A DNA stretch of 64,000 bases, taken from positions 124,001-188,000 of the forward strand of contig NZ_JBEXMJ010000007.1 of NCBI RefSeq assembly GCF_040610475.1. The letters are read 5' to 3'. The stretch comes from Actinopolymorpha sp. NPDC004070. Its GTDB lineage: Bacteria > Actinomycetota > Actinomycetes > Propionibacteriales > Actinopolymorphaceae. The notes under the pieces are model-generated. The model ran no database searches and was not told the origin of the DNA. It worked only from the letters and a program-made list of their open reading frames with translations. The stretch's first letter is position 1; every line of letters starts with the position of its first letter. The translations under genes were made by a program, and so were the position numbers. Shown here piece by piece: positions 7,716 to 16,382 of this stretch.

Positions 7716-8993
7716 TCAGGCGGCTCGCCCGGACCGGCGGCGCATCGAGGCGAGGTCCACGACCGGTGCCGGCCGTCGTCTCCGGGACGGTGCCGGCCCG
7801 AGCGCGGAGCCGAACGCCGGGGCGGGCGGCGCAGAGGGCGGCCGGGGCGGCAGCGGTGGCCGGACCATCGGGGCGCCGCTGCGACGGACCAGCAGACCCG
7901 CCGCGACCGCACCGGCGAGGGCACCTGCCGCGGGAGCCATGACAGTGGTGAGCAGCGTCGGCATCCCGGTCCTCGAGGCGCCGAGCCGGCGGTCCTGGCC
8001 GGCCGTGTCATCGGCACGCGGGGACGGTGTCGCGAGCGAGGACAGCGCCATCGGTATCGCTGCTGGAGAGAACTCGGCCCCTCGGACGTACTTCGGCCGC
8101 GTGGCCCCGGTCCCCGGGGCTGACTCGCCCCTTCGGGCGGGCTCGTCCGGTGGGGAGGGCACGCTCGGCGAGTTCGCCGCCGGCCGGATGGCGGAAGGTG
8201 GCGGAAGGGTGAACGGGGTCCAGCGCACGTTCGTCAGCAACGATGCTGCCGCCGGACCCGACGAGCTCGACGAAGCCGAGGGGCCCGACGGGCCGGCTAC
8301 CAGCGTGGCCGTCGTGGTCGGTGCTGCCGACGCAGGGCCTAGATCTCGGCGGTCCCCGCGACCGGCTCGGTGTGGCCGCAGGGCCGGCGCCACCGCCTCG
8401 GTGGACCGGTGCCCGTCGAGGGGGAGCAGGCGCGGCGGGCCGGTACCGAGCAGCGACAGCGGGTCGAGGTAGTCGTCGCCGCGAAGTAGCCCCCAGTGCA
8501 GGCACGTTCGCGGCGCACAGTGACCGCCGGCCGTACGCAGCAGGCCCACCTCGGTGCCCGCGTCGACGTGGGCACCGACCGAGACCTCCGGGGTCACCGG
8601 TTGGTAGGTCGTACGGAGGTCTCCGTGCCGGACCGTGACCATTCCGCGCCCGGCGAGGAGACCGGCGTAGGTGACCACGCCCGCACCGGCGGCGCGGACC
8701 GGCTGACCGTCAGAGCCCAGCAGATCGACACCGCGGTGCCCCCGGCCCCACGGTGCGTCGGGCGGATCGAAGCGACGGACGATCTCCGGGCGCGGTGACA
8801 GCGGCCACACCCAGCGTGACGGGGCCGCGGCCGAGGCCGCCGCAGACGCATGAGTGGAAGACGTCGCGAACGCCACCGCGGACGCGGCTGCCGCGTCCGC
8901 CAGAAGCACCACGAGCGCCAGGCCGGCCGTGATCAACAGGGCGGTGCGGCGTGGGACCGCCGGACGTGCGGAAAAGAGGTGGGAGGGAGTCAT
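7716..8993 (-). CDS. M23-family peptidase-like membrane protein with altered active site
   Basis: A 425-residue envelope protein. Residues 15-42 form a signal anchor or signal peptide, and an M23 (LytM) domain spans about 60-185. The zinc ligands His86 and Asp90 (GHRGVD) are present, but in the usual HxH motif the first, catalytic histidine is Cys164 (CLHWG), leaving only His166. A long Pro/Ala/Ser-rich linker follows, then a second hydrophobic segment near residues 335-360 and a basic Pro-rich tail. It is probably a degenerate or regulatory amidase activator rather than an active endopeptidase. An M23 gene divergent from rpsB is a common actinobacterial arrangement. ATG 8993 begins the signal sequence; longer upstream reading is unconserved. 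Confidence 0.8.
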   Translation of the reverse strand: MTPSHLFSARPAVPRRTALLITAGLALVVLLADAAAASAVAFATSSTHASAAASAAAPSRWVWPLSPRPEIVRRFDPPDAPWGRGHRGVDLLGSDGQPVRAAGAGVVTYAGLLAGRGMVTVRHGDLRTTYQPVTPEVSVGAHVDAGTEVGLLRTAGGHCAPRTCLHWGLLRGDDYLDPLSLLGTGPPRLLPLDGHRSTEAVAPALRPHRAGRGDRRDLGPASAAPTTTATLVAGPSGPSASSSSSGPAAASLLTNVRWTPFTLPPPSAIRPAANSPSVPSPPDEPARRGESAPGTGATRPKYVRGAEFSPAAIPMALSSLATPSPRADDTAGQDRRLGASRTGMPTLLTTVMAPAAGALAGAVAAGLLVRRSGAPMVRPPLPPRPPSAPPAPAFGSALGPAPSRRRRPAPVVDLASMRRRSGRAA

Positions 8994-9253
8994 GGGCTGA
9001 TCGTTTCGGGCGGCGGGAGGCCCTGCCCGAAGGAACGCAGCCACTGTGGACGGGGCCGCCGGTCGGGAGGCTGTGGACGAAATCGGCCGCCCGGACGCGG
9101 CGCCGGGACCAACTCCGGCGATCGAGTACACTTCACCGGGCAATCCGTCTACCCGCCGTCTCGGAGTACGCCACCGCGTAGCCCGGGCCGGTGCTGGGCC
9201 TGCCGGTCCGAACGGGTTGCACGGCACAGCAAGCACGACGAAGCACCACAATT

Positions 9254-9280
9254 CGATATCAGCGACATCACCGATATCAG
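9254..9280 (+). repeat. Three tandem 9-bp repeats upstream of rpsB
   Basis: CGATATCAG (9254-9262), CGACATCAC (9263-9271) and CGATATCAG (9272-9280) are contiguous; the outer copies are identical. They are unusually AT-rich for the surroundings and could be a protein binding array. Confidence 0.7.
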
Positions 9281-9328
9281 ACCAACACATTACGCACGCC
9301 CGCTCTCCAAGTCGTTCCGACGACGCGG

Positions 9329-9379
9329 GCACACCTCTCGGTCCCTGCGGGCATGAAGCCAGGCGGGGCTTGGGTGTGC
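9329..9379 (+). promoter_or_regulatory. Nested hairpin in the rpsB leader
   Basis: The outer stem GCACACC (9329-9335) pairs with GGTGTGC (9373-9379). Inside it AAGCC (9356-9360) pairs with GGCTT (9367-9371). It lies 85 bases before the rpsB start. S2 represses its own mRNA leader in other bacteria; such a role here is inference. Confidence 0.4.
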
Positions 9380-9464
9380 GCGGGCGTCAGGGGCACGACC
9401 AACCGGGTCGAGGCCACCGAACCGAGAGCGCGCTCCCACGGAGCGCAGAGGAGGACATACGGCC

Positions 9465-10442
9465 ATGGCCGTCGTCACGATGAGGCAGCTGCTCGAGAGC
9501 GGCGTTCACTTCGGACACCAGACCCGGCGCTGGAACCCGAAGATGAAGCGCTACATCTTCACCGAGCGCAACGGCATCTACATCATCGACCTGCAGCAGT
9601 CGCTGTCGTACATCGATCGTGCGTACCAGTACGTCAAGGACACCGTGGAGCACGGCGGCTCGATCCTTTTCGTGGGTACGAAGAAGCAGGCCCAGGAGGC
9701 CATCGCCGAGCAGGCGACCCGGGTCGGGATGCCCTATGTCAACCAGCGCTGGCTGGGCGGCATGCTCACCAACTTCCAGACCGTCTACAAGCGGCTGCAG
9801 CGCCTCAAGGAGCTCGAGGAGCTCGACTTCGACGACGTGGCCGGCTCGGGCATGACCAAGAAGGAGCTCCTGCAGCTTCGCCGCGAGCGGGACAAACTCG
9901 ACCGCACCCTCGGCGGTATCCGCCGGATGCAGCGGCTGCCCAGCGCGGTGTGGATCGTCGACACCAAGAAGGAGCACCTCGCCGTCGACGAGGCCAAGAA
10001 GCTCGGCATCCCGGTCATCGCGATCCTGGACACCAACTGCGACCCCGACGAAGTCGACTTCCCGATCCCGGGCAACGACGACGCGATCCGTTCGGTCTCG
10101 CTGCTCACCCGGATCATCTCCGACGCGGTCGCCGACGGGCTGATGGCCCGTGCCGGTGGTGGCGAGGAGACGCAGGTCGGCGCCGAGCTCGGTGCCGAGG
10201 AGCCGCTGCCGGAGTGGGAGCGGGAGCTCTTGGCGCGCTCGGAGGCCGAGGCCGCCGCAGGTGGCGAGGGTGAGAAGGCCGTGAACGGCGGGCAGGCTGC
10301 CGCGAGCACCGAGTCGGCGACCCCCGAGGCTGCGACCCCCGAGGCTGCGAGCACCGAGGCCGCCAGCACCGAGCAGGCCGCTCCGGCGCAGGCCACGGCC
10401 ACCGCCGACGCTCCGGCCGGCGAGTCCGACGGCAACGCCTGA
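9465..10442 (+). CDS. rpsB: 30S ribosomal protein S2
   Basis: A 325-residue S2 protein, beginning [19 protein letters not shown], with the family segments FVGTKKQAQ and RWLGGMLTN intact. S2 joins late in 30S assembly. The domain ends near residue 255; a further 70 residues form a low-complexity Ala/Glu/Thr tail with repeated TPEAA and STEAA units, common in actinobacterial S2 but long here. ATG 9465 follows GAGGAGG at suitable distance. It is first in the rpsB-tsf operon, 73 bases ahead of tsf. Confidence 0.98.
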   Translation: MAVVTMRQLLESGVHFGHQTRRWNPKMKRYIFTERNGIYIIDLQQSLSYIDRAYQYVKDTVEHGGSILFVGTKKQAQEAIAEQATRVGMPYVNQRWLGGMLTNFQTVYKRLQRLKELEELDFDDVAGSGMTKKELLQLRRERDKLDRTLGGIRRMQRLPSAVWIVDTKKEHLAVDEAKKLGIPVIAILDTNCDPDEVDFPIPGNDDAIRSVSLLTRIISDAVADGLMARAGGGEETQVGAELGAEEPLPEWERELLARSEAEAAAGGEGEKAVNGGQAAASTESATPEAATPEAASTEAASTEQAAPAQATATADAPAGESDGNA

Positions 10443-10515
10443 GCTCGGCAGCGCAAGCCGCCCGAGTTCGAGGCATCCACTGACGCCCACTGAGCAAGAG
10501 AGCGATCCACTTCAG

Positions 10516-11337
10516 ATGAGCACCATCACAGCAGCCGACGTGAAGCGGCTCCGGGAAGCCACCGGGGCCGGGATGATGGACTGCAAGAACGCCCTTCAGG
10601 AAGCCGACGGCGACTTCGAGCGCGCCGTCGAGGTTCTGCGGGTCAAGGGCGCGGCCAAGGCCGCCAAGCGCGGAGCCGAGCGCACCGCCGCCAACGGCAT
10701 CGTCGTCGCCAAGGACGGCGCCCTGGTCGAGCTCAACTGCGAGACCGACTTCGTGGCCAAGAACGAACAGTTCCAGGCGCTGGGCGCCGAGCTCGCCGCT
10801 GCCGCTGCCGGCTCGAAGGCCGACTCCGCTCCGGCGCTGGCCGCGGCGACGCTTCCCGACGGCAAGACCGCCAACGAGGCGGTCGACGCCCTCGCCGCGG
10901 TGATCGGTGAGAAGCTCGCGATCGGCCGCGTTGCGGTCTTCGACGGGCCGACCGCCGTCTACCTCCACCGGCGCGCCACCGACCTGCCGCCGCAGGTCGG
11001 CGTTCTCCTCGAGTACGAAGGTGCCGACGAGGAGGCCGCGAAGAGCGCGGCGATGCAGGTTGCCGCGATGCGCCCGCAGTACGCCATCCGCGACGACGTA
11101 CCCGCAGAGGTCGTCGAGAGCGAGCGGCGGATCGCCGAGGAGACCGCCCGCTCCGAGGGCAAGCCCGAGCAGGCGCTCCCGCGCATCGTCGAGGGCCGGG
11201 TCAACGGCTTCTTCAAGGACGCGGTTCTGGTGGAGCAGCCCTCCGTCCACGACCAGCACAAGACGGTCGGCCAGCTCCTCAGCGACGCCGGGGTCACCGT
11301 GAAGCGCTTCGTGCGCTTCGAGGTCGGCCAGTCCTGA
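10516..11337 (+). CDS. tsf: Elongation factor Ts
   Basis: A 273-residue EF-Ts, the nucleotide exchange factor of EF-Tu. The N-terminal UBA-like domain includes [16 protein letters not shown], and the core carries the TDFVAKNE motif that contacts EF-Tu. The length fits the actinobacterial form with two dimerisation subdomains. It is followed within eight bases by a perfect 17-bp hairpin, which probably ends most rpsB-tsf transcripts. Confidence 0.98.
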   Translation: MSTITAADVKRLREATGAGMMDCKNALQEADGDFERAVEVLRVKGAAKAAKRGAERTAANGIVVAKDGALVELNCETDFVAKNEQFQALGAELAAAAAGSKADSAPALAAATLPDGKTANEAVDALAAVIGEKLAIGRVAVFDGPTAVYLHRRATDLPPQVGVLLEYEGADEEAAKSAAMQVAAMRPQYAIRDDVPAEVVESERRIAEETARSEGKPEQALPRIVEGRVNGFFKDAVLVEQPSVHDQHKTVGQLLSDAGVTVKRFVRFEVGQS

Positions 11338-11344
11338 GCCGTCC

Positions 11345-11389
11345 AGTCGCACCGGCGGGGTGCGCGCCCCGTACCCCGCCGGTGCGACT
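11345..11389 (+). terminator. Perfect 17-bp hairpin after tsf
   Basis: The left arm 11345-11361 (AGTCGCACCGGCGGGGT) is exactly complementary to the right arm 11373-11389 with an 11-base loop. No T-run follows, as is common for actinobacterial terminators. It separates rpsB-tsf from pyrH. Confidence 0.85.
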
Positions 11390-11446
11390 GACCTCAACCC
11401 TCACTGGAGGCGGGATCGTGAAGGCCGTACCGAAGGAAACCTGCCG

Positions 11447-12196
11447 ATGACGGCCGCAGCCATCCCGCCCTCCGCCCCCCAGGAGCGCCCCTTCGACCGC
11501 GTACTCCTGAAGTTGTCCGGCGAGGTCTTCGGTGGCGGGCGGCTCGGAGTCGACCCGAACGTCGTGGCGAGCATCGCCAAGCAGCTCGCCGACGTCGTGC
11601 GCAGCGGCGTCCAGGTCGCGGTCGTGGTGGGCGGCGGCAACTTCTTCCGCGGCGCCGAGCTTCAGCAGGGCGGCATGGACCGGGTCCGCGCCGACTACAT
11701 GGGCATGCTGGGCACGGTGATGAACTGCCTCGCGCTCCAGGACTTCCTGGAGAAGGAGCACGTCGACACCCGCGTGCAGACGGCGATCACCATGGGACAG
11801 ATCGCCGAGCCCTACATCCCGAGGCGGGCGATCCGCCACATGGAGAAGGGCCGGGTCGTCATCTTCGGCGCCGGATCCGGGATGCCGTACTTCTCCACCG
11901 ACACGGTGGCCGCGCAACGCGCACTCGAGGTCGGTGCCGAGGTGCTGATGAAAGCCACCTCCGTCGACGGGGTCTACGACGCCGACCCCAAGCAGGTGCC
12001 CGAAGCGACGAAATTCGAGCAGATCAGCTTCGGCGAGTGCCTGCGCAGGCGGCTGCGGGTCGCGGACGCGACCGCGTTCAGCCTGTGTATGGAGCACCGC
12101 TTGCCGATCATCGTCTTCAACCTGCTCGAGGACGGCAACATCGCTCGGGTCGTCCGGGGTGAGAGGATCGGAACACTCGTCTCGGCCGACTCCTGA
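11447..12196 (+). CDS. pyrH: UMP kinase
   Basis: A 249-residue UMP kinase of the amino-acid-kinase fold, making UDP from UMP for nucleotide and cell-wall synthesis. The phosphate-binding LKLSGE, the VGGGNFFRG loop and the DGVYDADPK segment near the ATP site are all visible. ATG 11447 is chosen because GAAGGAAA lies at proper distance and the family start ([11 protein letters not shown]) is close. It stands between the tsf hairpin and frr, the standard order. Confidence 0.97.
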   Translation: MTAAAIPPSAPQERPFDRVLLKLSGEVFGGGRLGVDPNVVASIAKQLADVVRSGVQVAVVVGGGNFFRGAELQQGGMDRVRADYMGMLGTVMNCLALQDFLEKEHVDTRVQTAITMGQIAEPYIPRRAIRHMEKGRVVIFGAGSGMPYFSTDTVAAQRALEVGAEVLMKATSVDGVYDADPKQVPEATKFEQISFGECLRRRLRVADATAFSLCMEHRLPIIVFNLLEDGNIARVVRGERIGTLVSADS

Positions 12197-12378
12197 CGGA
12201 GCAGTTCGGGTCGCAGTGAGCGAAGTGGTCGGCCTCGCGGCGCGTGCGCGGTTCCGGCCACGAAGCGAACGACGTGCCGAACGCGCCACCCGCAGAAAGC
12301 ACTCGTGAAGGCCAAACCCCAGCCGGAGCGCCCCCGGGGCCGCAGGCCGGGCAACCGAGGACGAAGGAGACCGCGACC

Positions 12379-12939
12379 GTGACCATCGACCAGACTCTCC
12401 GCGACGCGGAACAGAAGATGGGCAAGGCCGTTGACTTTGCCAAAGACGAGTTCGCCGCGATTCGGACCGGCCGTGCGCATCCGGCCATGTTCGCGAAGAT
12501 CCAGGCGGAGTACTACGGCACGCCCACGCCGATCCAGCAGCTTGCCTCCTTCCAGATTCCGGAGGCCCGGCTTGTTGTGATCTCTCCGTACGACAAGAAC
12601 TCCATGGCGGCGATCGAGAAGTCGATCCGCGACTCCGACCTCGGCGTCAACCCCGCCAACGACGGCAGTGTGATCCGGATCGCGCTGCCTGAGCTGACCC
12701 AGGAGCGCCGCAAGGAGTACGTCAAGCTCGCCAGGCAGAAGGCGGAGGAGGCGCGGGTCTCGGTCCGCGGCGTCCGCCGGCACGCGAAGGAGGCGCTGGA
12801 CCGCCTGTCCCGCGACGGCGAGGCCGGCGAGGACGACGTGGCTCGCGCGGAGAAGCACCTCGACTCGCTGACGCGCAAGTACGTCGAGCAGGTCGACGGT
12901 GTTCTCAAGCACAAGGAAGAAGAGATCCTCGAGGTCTAG
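12379..12939 (+). CDS. frr: Ribosome recycling factor
   Basis: A 186-residue RRF, which with EF-G splits post-termination ribosomes. The length equals the family norm. The diagnostic segments [11 protein letters not shown] and [18 protein letters not shown] are present, giving the three-helix bundle with an inserted beta domain. GTG 12379 follows AAGGAGA by eight bases. The 182 bases before it (12197-12378) show no gene. The cdsA start lies 40 bases after its stop. Confidence 0.97.
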   Translation: MTIDQTLRDAEQKMGKAVDFAKDEFAAIRTGRAHPAMFAKIQAEYYGTPTPIQQLASFQIPEARLVVISPYDKNSMAAIEKSIRDSDLGVNPANDGSVIRIALPELTQERRKEYVKLARQKAEEARVSVRGVRRHAKEALDRLSRDGEAGEDDVARAEKHLDSLTRKYVEQVDGVLKHKEEEILEV

Positions 12940-12979
12940 TCGTGGCTCCACATCCGCAAGACCTGCGAGGAAGCTGCCG

Positions 12980-13879
12980 GTGCAGGACATCGTGACCCAT
13001 CCCTCCTCCGGCGGCGACGCGTCCCACACCGACCCCGGGCCGGACGCCGTTCCGGCGCGTCCGCGGCCCCGTCCGGGCCGCAACCTGGTGGCCGCGATCG
13101 GTGTCGGTTTGCTGCTGGGCGTCGTGGTGCTCGCCTCCCTGTTCATCGTCAAGGCCGTGTTCGTCGGCTTCGTGGTGGTCGCCGTCTGCGTCGCCGTCAT
13201 CGAGCTTTCCCGTGCTCTCCAGCCCGCCGGTGTGCGCCTTCCCTTGGTGCCGCTCCTGGCGGGGGTGGTCGGGATGCTGGTCGGTGCCTACGTCGGGCAG
13301 ACCCCGGCGCTCGCCGGCGCGTTCGGGCTGACGGCGCTCGCCCTCTGTATGGGCCGGTTGACCGGGGGACGTGACGGCTTCGTTCGCGACGTCACCGCCG
13401 GTGTCTTCGTGGCGATGTACGTTCCGTTCCTCGCCGGCTTCGCGATGCTGATGCTCCGGCCCGAGGACGGTCCGCTCCGGGTCGTCGTCTTCGTCGCCGT
13501 CACCGTCGCCAGCGACGTCGGCGGCTACACCGCGGGCGTACTCTTCGGCCGCCATCCGCTGGCGCCCTCGATCAGTCCGGCGAAGACCTACGAGGGGCTG
13601 GCCGGTTCGGCCGTCTTCTGCCTGGCCATCGGCGTCGCCGGCGTGATGGTCCTGCTGGAGGGATCGTGGTGGGCCGGGCTGATCCTCGGAGCGGCCGCGA
13701 CGGTCACCGCCACCTTGGGAGACTTGGTGGAGTCCATGCTGAAGCGGGACGTCGGCATCAAGGACATGGGCAGCCTGCTGCCCGGGCACGGCGGGGTGAT
13801 GGACCGGCTGGATTCGCTGCTGCCGACCGCGTTGGTGAGCTGGCTGGTGCTGAGCCTGCTGGTTCCGGTGGTGAGCTGA
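12980..13879 (+). CDS. cdsA: Phosphatidate cytidylyltransferase
   Basis: An integral membrane enzyme making CDP-diacylglycerol from phosphatidate and CTP. About eight hydrophobic segments start near residue 30, after a polar Pro-rich N-terminus. The C-terminal CDS signature is complete: SPAKTYEG, LGDLVESMLKR, then KDMGSLLPGHGGVMDRLDS with the Mg-binding aspartates. GTG 12980 (299 residues) follows GAGGAAG by seven bases; the longer reading upstream overlaps frr and looks unconserved. The next gene starts two bases after its stop. Confidence 0.95.
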   Translation: MQDIVTHPSSGGDASHTDPGPDAVPARPRPRPGRNLVAAIGVGLLLGVVVLASLFIVKAVFVGFVVVAVCVAVIELSRALQPAGVRLPLVPLLAGVVGMLVGAYVGQTPALAGAFGLTALALCMGRLTGGRDGFVRDVTAGVFVAMYVPFLAGFAMLMLRPEDGPLRVVVFVAVTVASDVGGYTAGVLFGRHPLAPSISPAKTYEGLAGSAVFCLAIGVAGVMVLLEGSWWAGLILGAAATVTATLGDLVESMLKRDVGIKDMGSLLPGHGGVMDRLDSLLPTALVSWLVLSLLVPVVS

Positions 13880-13881
13880 CC

Positions 13882-14496
13882 GTGGCCCAGACGATCCATC
13901 TGGTACGCCACGGCCGGTCCGCGCCGGAGGAGTCCCGTCCGGCGGAGGAGTGGCCGCTGCATCCCGACGCCGGCGCGGGACTGACGGCCCTGCTCGAGTC
14001 GGGGAGGCTTCCGGTGCGGGCGCGGTGGTTCTCCTCGCCGGAGCCGAAGGCACGGGCCACCGCCCGGGCGCTGACGGATACCTCCGTCGGCTTCGTCGAC
14101 GGGCTGCGGGAGATGACGCGGCCGGCGGGGCCGTGGCTGGACGCGGCGGCGTGGTCGGCCCTGGTCCGGCGTTGCATGACCGAGCCGGACGTCCCGGCGG
14201 CGCCGGGGTGGGAGGCAGCCGTCGACACCACCGAGCGTGTGGTGGGCGCCGTCCGGCGGATCGTCGACAGTTGCCCCGACGACGACGTGGTGCTGGTCGG
14301 TCACGGGACGGCCTGGACTCTGGTGGTCGCCGCGCTGACGCGGCGCCCGCCCGACCTGCAGGCGTGGGAACGGCTGAGGATGCCGGACCACTGCGTCCTC
14401 CGGCTCGACGGCGAGGACGCCGAGATCATCGCGCCTTGGGGAGTCGACGAGCCCGTCCCGACTTCTCCCGGGCCTGGCCCCTACCGGCCGTCCTGA
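13882..14496 (+). CDS. Histidine phosphatase family protein
   Basis: A 204-residue phosphoglycerate-mutase-like protein. The phosphohistidine motif is LVRHGRS at the N-terminus and the second catalytic histidine is in VLVGHGTA. An arginine and glutamate of the pocket are likely in SSPEPKARATA and DGLREM. The GTG start is two bases after the cdsA stop, so it is probably translated from the cdsA message. The substrate is unknown; these proteins often act on small phosphorylated metabolites. Confidence 0.85.
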   Translation: MAQTIHLVRHGRSAPEESRPAEEWPLHPDAGAGLTALLESGRLPVRARWFSSPEPKARATARALTDTSVGFVDGLREMTRPAGPWLDAAAWSALVRRCMTEPDVPAAPGWEAAVDTTERVVGAVRRIVDSCPDDDVVLVGHGTAWTLVVAALTRRPPDLQAWERLRMPDHCVLRLDGEDAEIIAPWGVDEPVPTSPGPGPYRPS

Positions 14497-14561
14497 GCGG
14501 ATCAGGACCGGTCCCCGGCGCGCAAGGGCATGGGAACCGATCGTGACCCGCTGGACAGACG

Positions 14562-16382
14562 CTAGGCGCCGACGGGTACGAACCCGGTGCCCGGCCGGTA
14601 GTTCGGTGACTGGTGGCGGAAGTACGTGTTGTAGACCTCGCAGTACTGCCCGCCCCGACGCATCAGCGACGCGTGGTCGCCTTCCTCGACGATCCCACCG
14701 TCACGGAGCACGACGATCCGGTCGGCGTGCTGAATCGTGGACAGCCGGTGGGCGATCACGATCGACGTACGCCCTTCGAGGACGACGTCGAGTCCCTCCT
14801 GGATCTGCGCCTCGGTGAGCGGATCGACGCTCGCAGTCGCCTCGTCGAGAATGACGATGGCGGGGTCCTGGATCAGCAGCCGTGCGAGCGCGACCAGTTG
14901 GCGTTGCCCCATGGACAGGGCCTGCCCGTGTTCGCCCACCTCGGTGGCCAGGCCGTTCGGCAGCGCGGCCAGCCAGTCGCCGTTGCCGATGTGCCGTGCC
15001 GCCTGGAGGACCTCCTCGTCGCTGGCCTCAGGCCGGGGGTAGCGGATGTTGTCGGCCACGGTGCCGCCGAACAGGAACGGCACCTGCGGGACCACACCGA
15101 GCTGACGGCGGTAGTCGTGCAGGTCGAGCGATCGGATGTCGCGACCGTCGAGGTAGATGTGGCCGCCCTGGAACTCGTAGAAGCGGGTGATCAGCTTGCC
15201 GAGCGTGGACTTGCCCGCCCCGGTGTGCCCGACCAGGGCGATCATCTCCCCGGCCCGGATGTGCAGGGAGAAGTGCTTGAGCACGGGCTGGGTGGGCACG
15301 TAGCCGAACGTCACGTCGGTGAACTCGATATCGCCGCTGAGCCGGCCCACCGGACCGGGGTTGGACTGCAGCACCCGCGGGGTGGCGTCGATCAGGGCGA
15401 AGACGCGCTCGGCGGCGGCCAGGCCCTGCTGGAACTGCGACCAGAACGACGCGATGCTGGTCAGCGGGAACCAGAACAGCGCCACGGCCTGCAGGAAGAG
15501 GTACCAGTCACCGGCCGACACCCTGCCGTCGAGCACGCTGTGGCCACCGACGTGCACGAGCATGACCGTGCCCAGCCCGGCGACCAGGAACAGCAGCGGG
15601 AAGATCGCCCCGAAGACCATTCCCTGGCGCAGGGTCACGCGGTAGTTCTGCTCGTTGATCGGCCGGAACTCGTCGTAGATGGTCTGTTCCTGGCGGAAGT
15701 TCTTGGCGACCGCGATGCCGCCCATCGTTTCCTGGACGTTGGAGTTGACCCTGGCCAGGGAGCGCTGCGCCTTTCGCGTGGTGTCGCGGGCGATCCGCCG
15801 GAACGCGAGCGCGAGCGCGATGACCACCGGGGTGAGCGCGAGGGTGAGCAGCGCGAGGCCGACGTCGCGGGAGAACAGCAGGCCGGTGATGACCCCGACC
15901 AGCAGCAGCTGGCTCAGGAGGTTCATCGTCAGGGTGACGACGTTGGCGAAGTCGTCGGTGTCGGAGGTGACCCGGCTGACGATCTTGCCGGAGGGGTTCT
16001 CGTCGTAGAAGGACAGGTCGCGCTTGAGGATCGCGGCGAACGCGTCTTCCCGCAGCTGCAGCACCACGTCACCGACGACCCGGGCGCTGAACGCCTGCCG
16101 GACGAAGTTGGTGACCCAGGCGAAGACGCCGGAGAGCAGGATGAGCCCGACCAGGACCGCGATGAAGTTGGCGGAGTCGTCCTTGACCACCCGGTCCAGG
16201 CCCCAGCTGATCACCAGCGGTAGCACCGCCTGCAGCAGCGAGGTCAGGACGAGCATCGCCGCGACCACCCCCATGGCCGCCAGCTTGGGCCGGAAGTAGC
16301 CGAGGATGCGCCCGACGAGATCGCGGTCGGAGTAGGTGCGGTCGTAGTCCTCGGCCGAGAGGCCGTCCATCAAGAAGCCCAT
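14562..16382 (-). CDS. ABC exporter half-transporter, subunit B (catalytic ATP site)
   Basis: A 606-residue type IV ABC exporter half: six membrane helices (about 45-335) then an ATPase domain. Walker A is GHTGAGKST (385-393), Walker B ILDEAT with the catalytic glutamate, and the signature loop is the altered LSMGQ. The ATG overlaps the last base of the upstream subunit's TAA (TAATG), so synthesis is coupled. The complementary altered motifs in the partner mark an asymmetric heterodimer of the TmrAB/BmrCD type. The substrate (drug or lipid) cannot be told from sequence. Confidence 0.92.
   Translation of the reverse strand: MGFLMDGLSAEDYDRTYSDRDLVGRILGYFRPKLAAMGVVAAMLVLTSLLQAVLPLVISWGLDRVVKDDSANFIAVLVGLILLSGVFAWVTNFVRQAFSARVVGDVVLQLREDAFAAILKRDLSFYDENPSGKIVSRVTSDTDDFANVVTLTMNLLSQLLLVGVITGLLFSRDVGLALLTLALTPVVIALALAFRRIARDTTRKAQRSLARVNSNVQETMGGIAVAKNFRQEQTIYDEFRPINEQNYRVTLRQGMVFGAIFPLLFLVAGLGTVMLVHVGGHSVLDGRVSAGDWYLFLQAVALFWFPLTSIASFWSQFQQGLAAAERVFALIDATPRVLQSNPGPVGRLSGDIEFTDVTFGYVPTQPVLKHFSLHIRAGEMIALVGHTGAGKSTLGKLITRFYEFQGGHIYLDGRDIRSLDLHDYRRQLGVVPQVPFLFGGTVADNIRYPRPEASDEEVLQAARHIGNGDWLAALPNGLATEVGEHGQALSMGQRQLVALARLLIQDPAIVILDEATASVDPLTEAQIQEGLDVVLEGRTSIVIAHRLSTIQHADRIVVLRDGGIVEEGDHASLMRRGGQYCEVYNTYFRHQSPNYRPGTGFVPVGA

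Larger units (their letters stand above)
8994..9464. other. Divergent intergenic region upstream of rpsB
   Basis: This 471-base gap between the M23 gene (minus strand) and rpsB (plus strand) has no convincing ORF. It holds a TACACT -10-like hexamer at 9127-9132, a triple 9-bp repeat at 9254-9280 and a nested hairpin leader at 9329-9379. It should contain the promoter and probably the autoregulatory leader of the rpsB-tsf operon. Confidence 0.6.
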
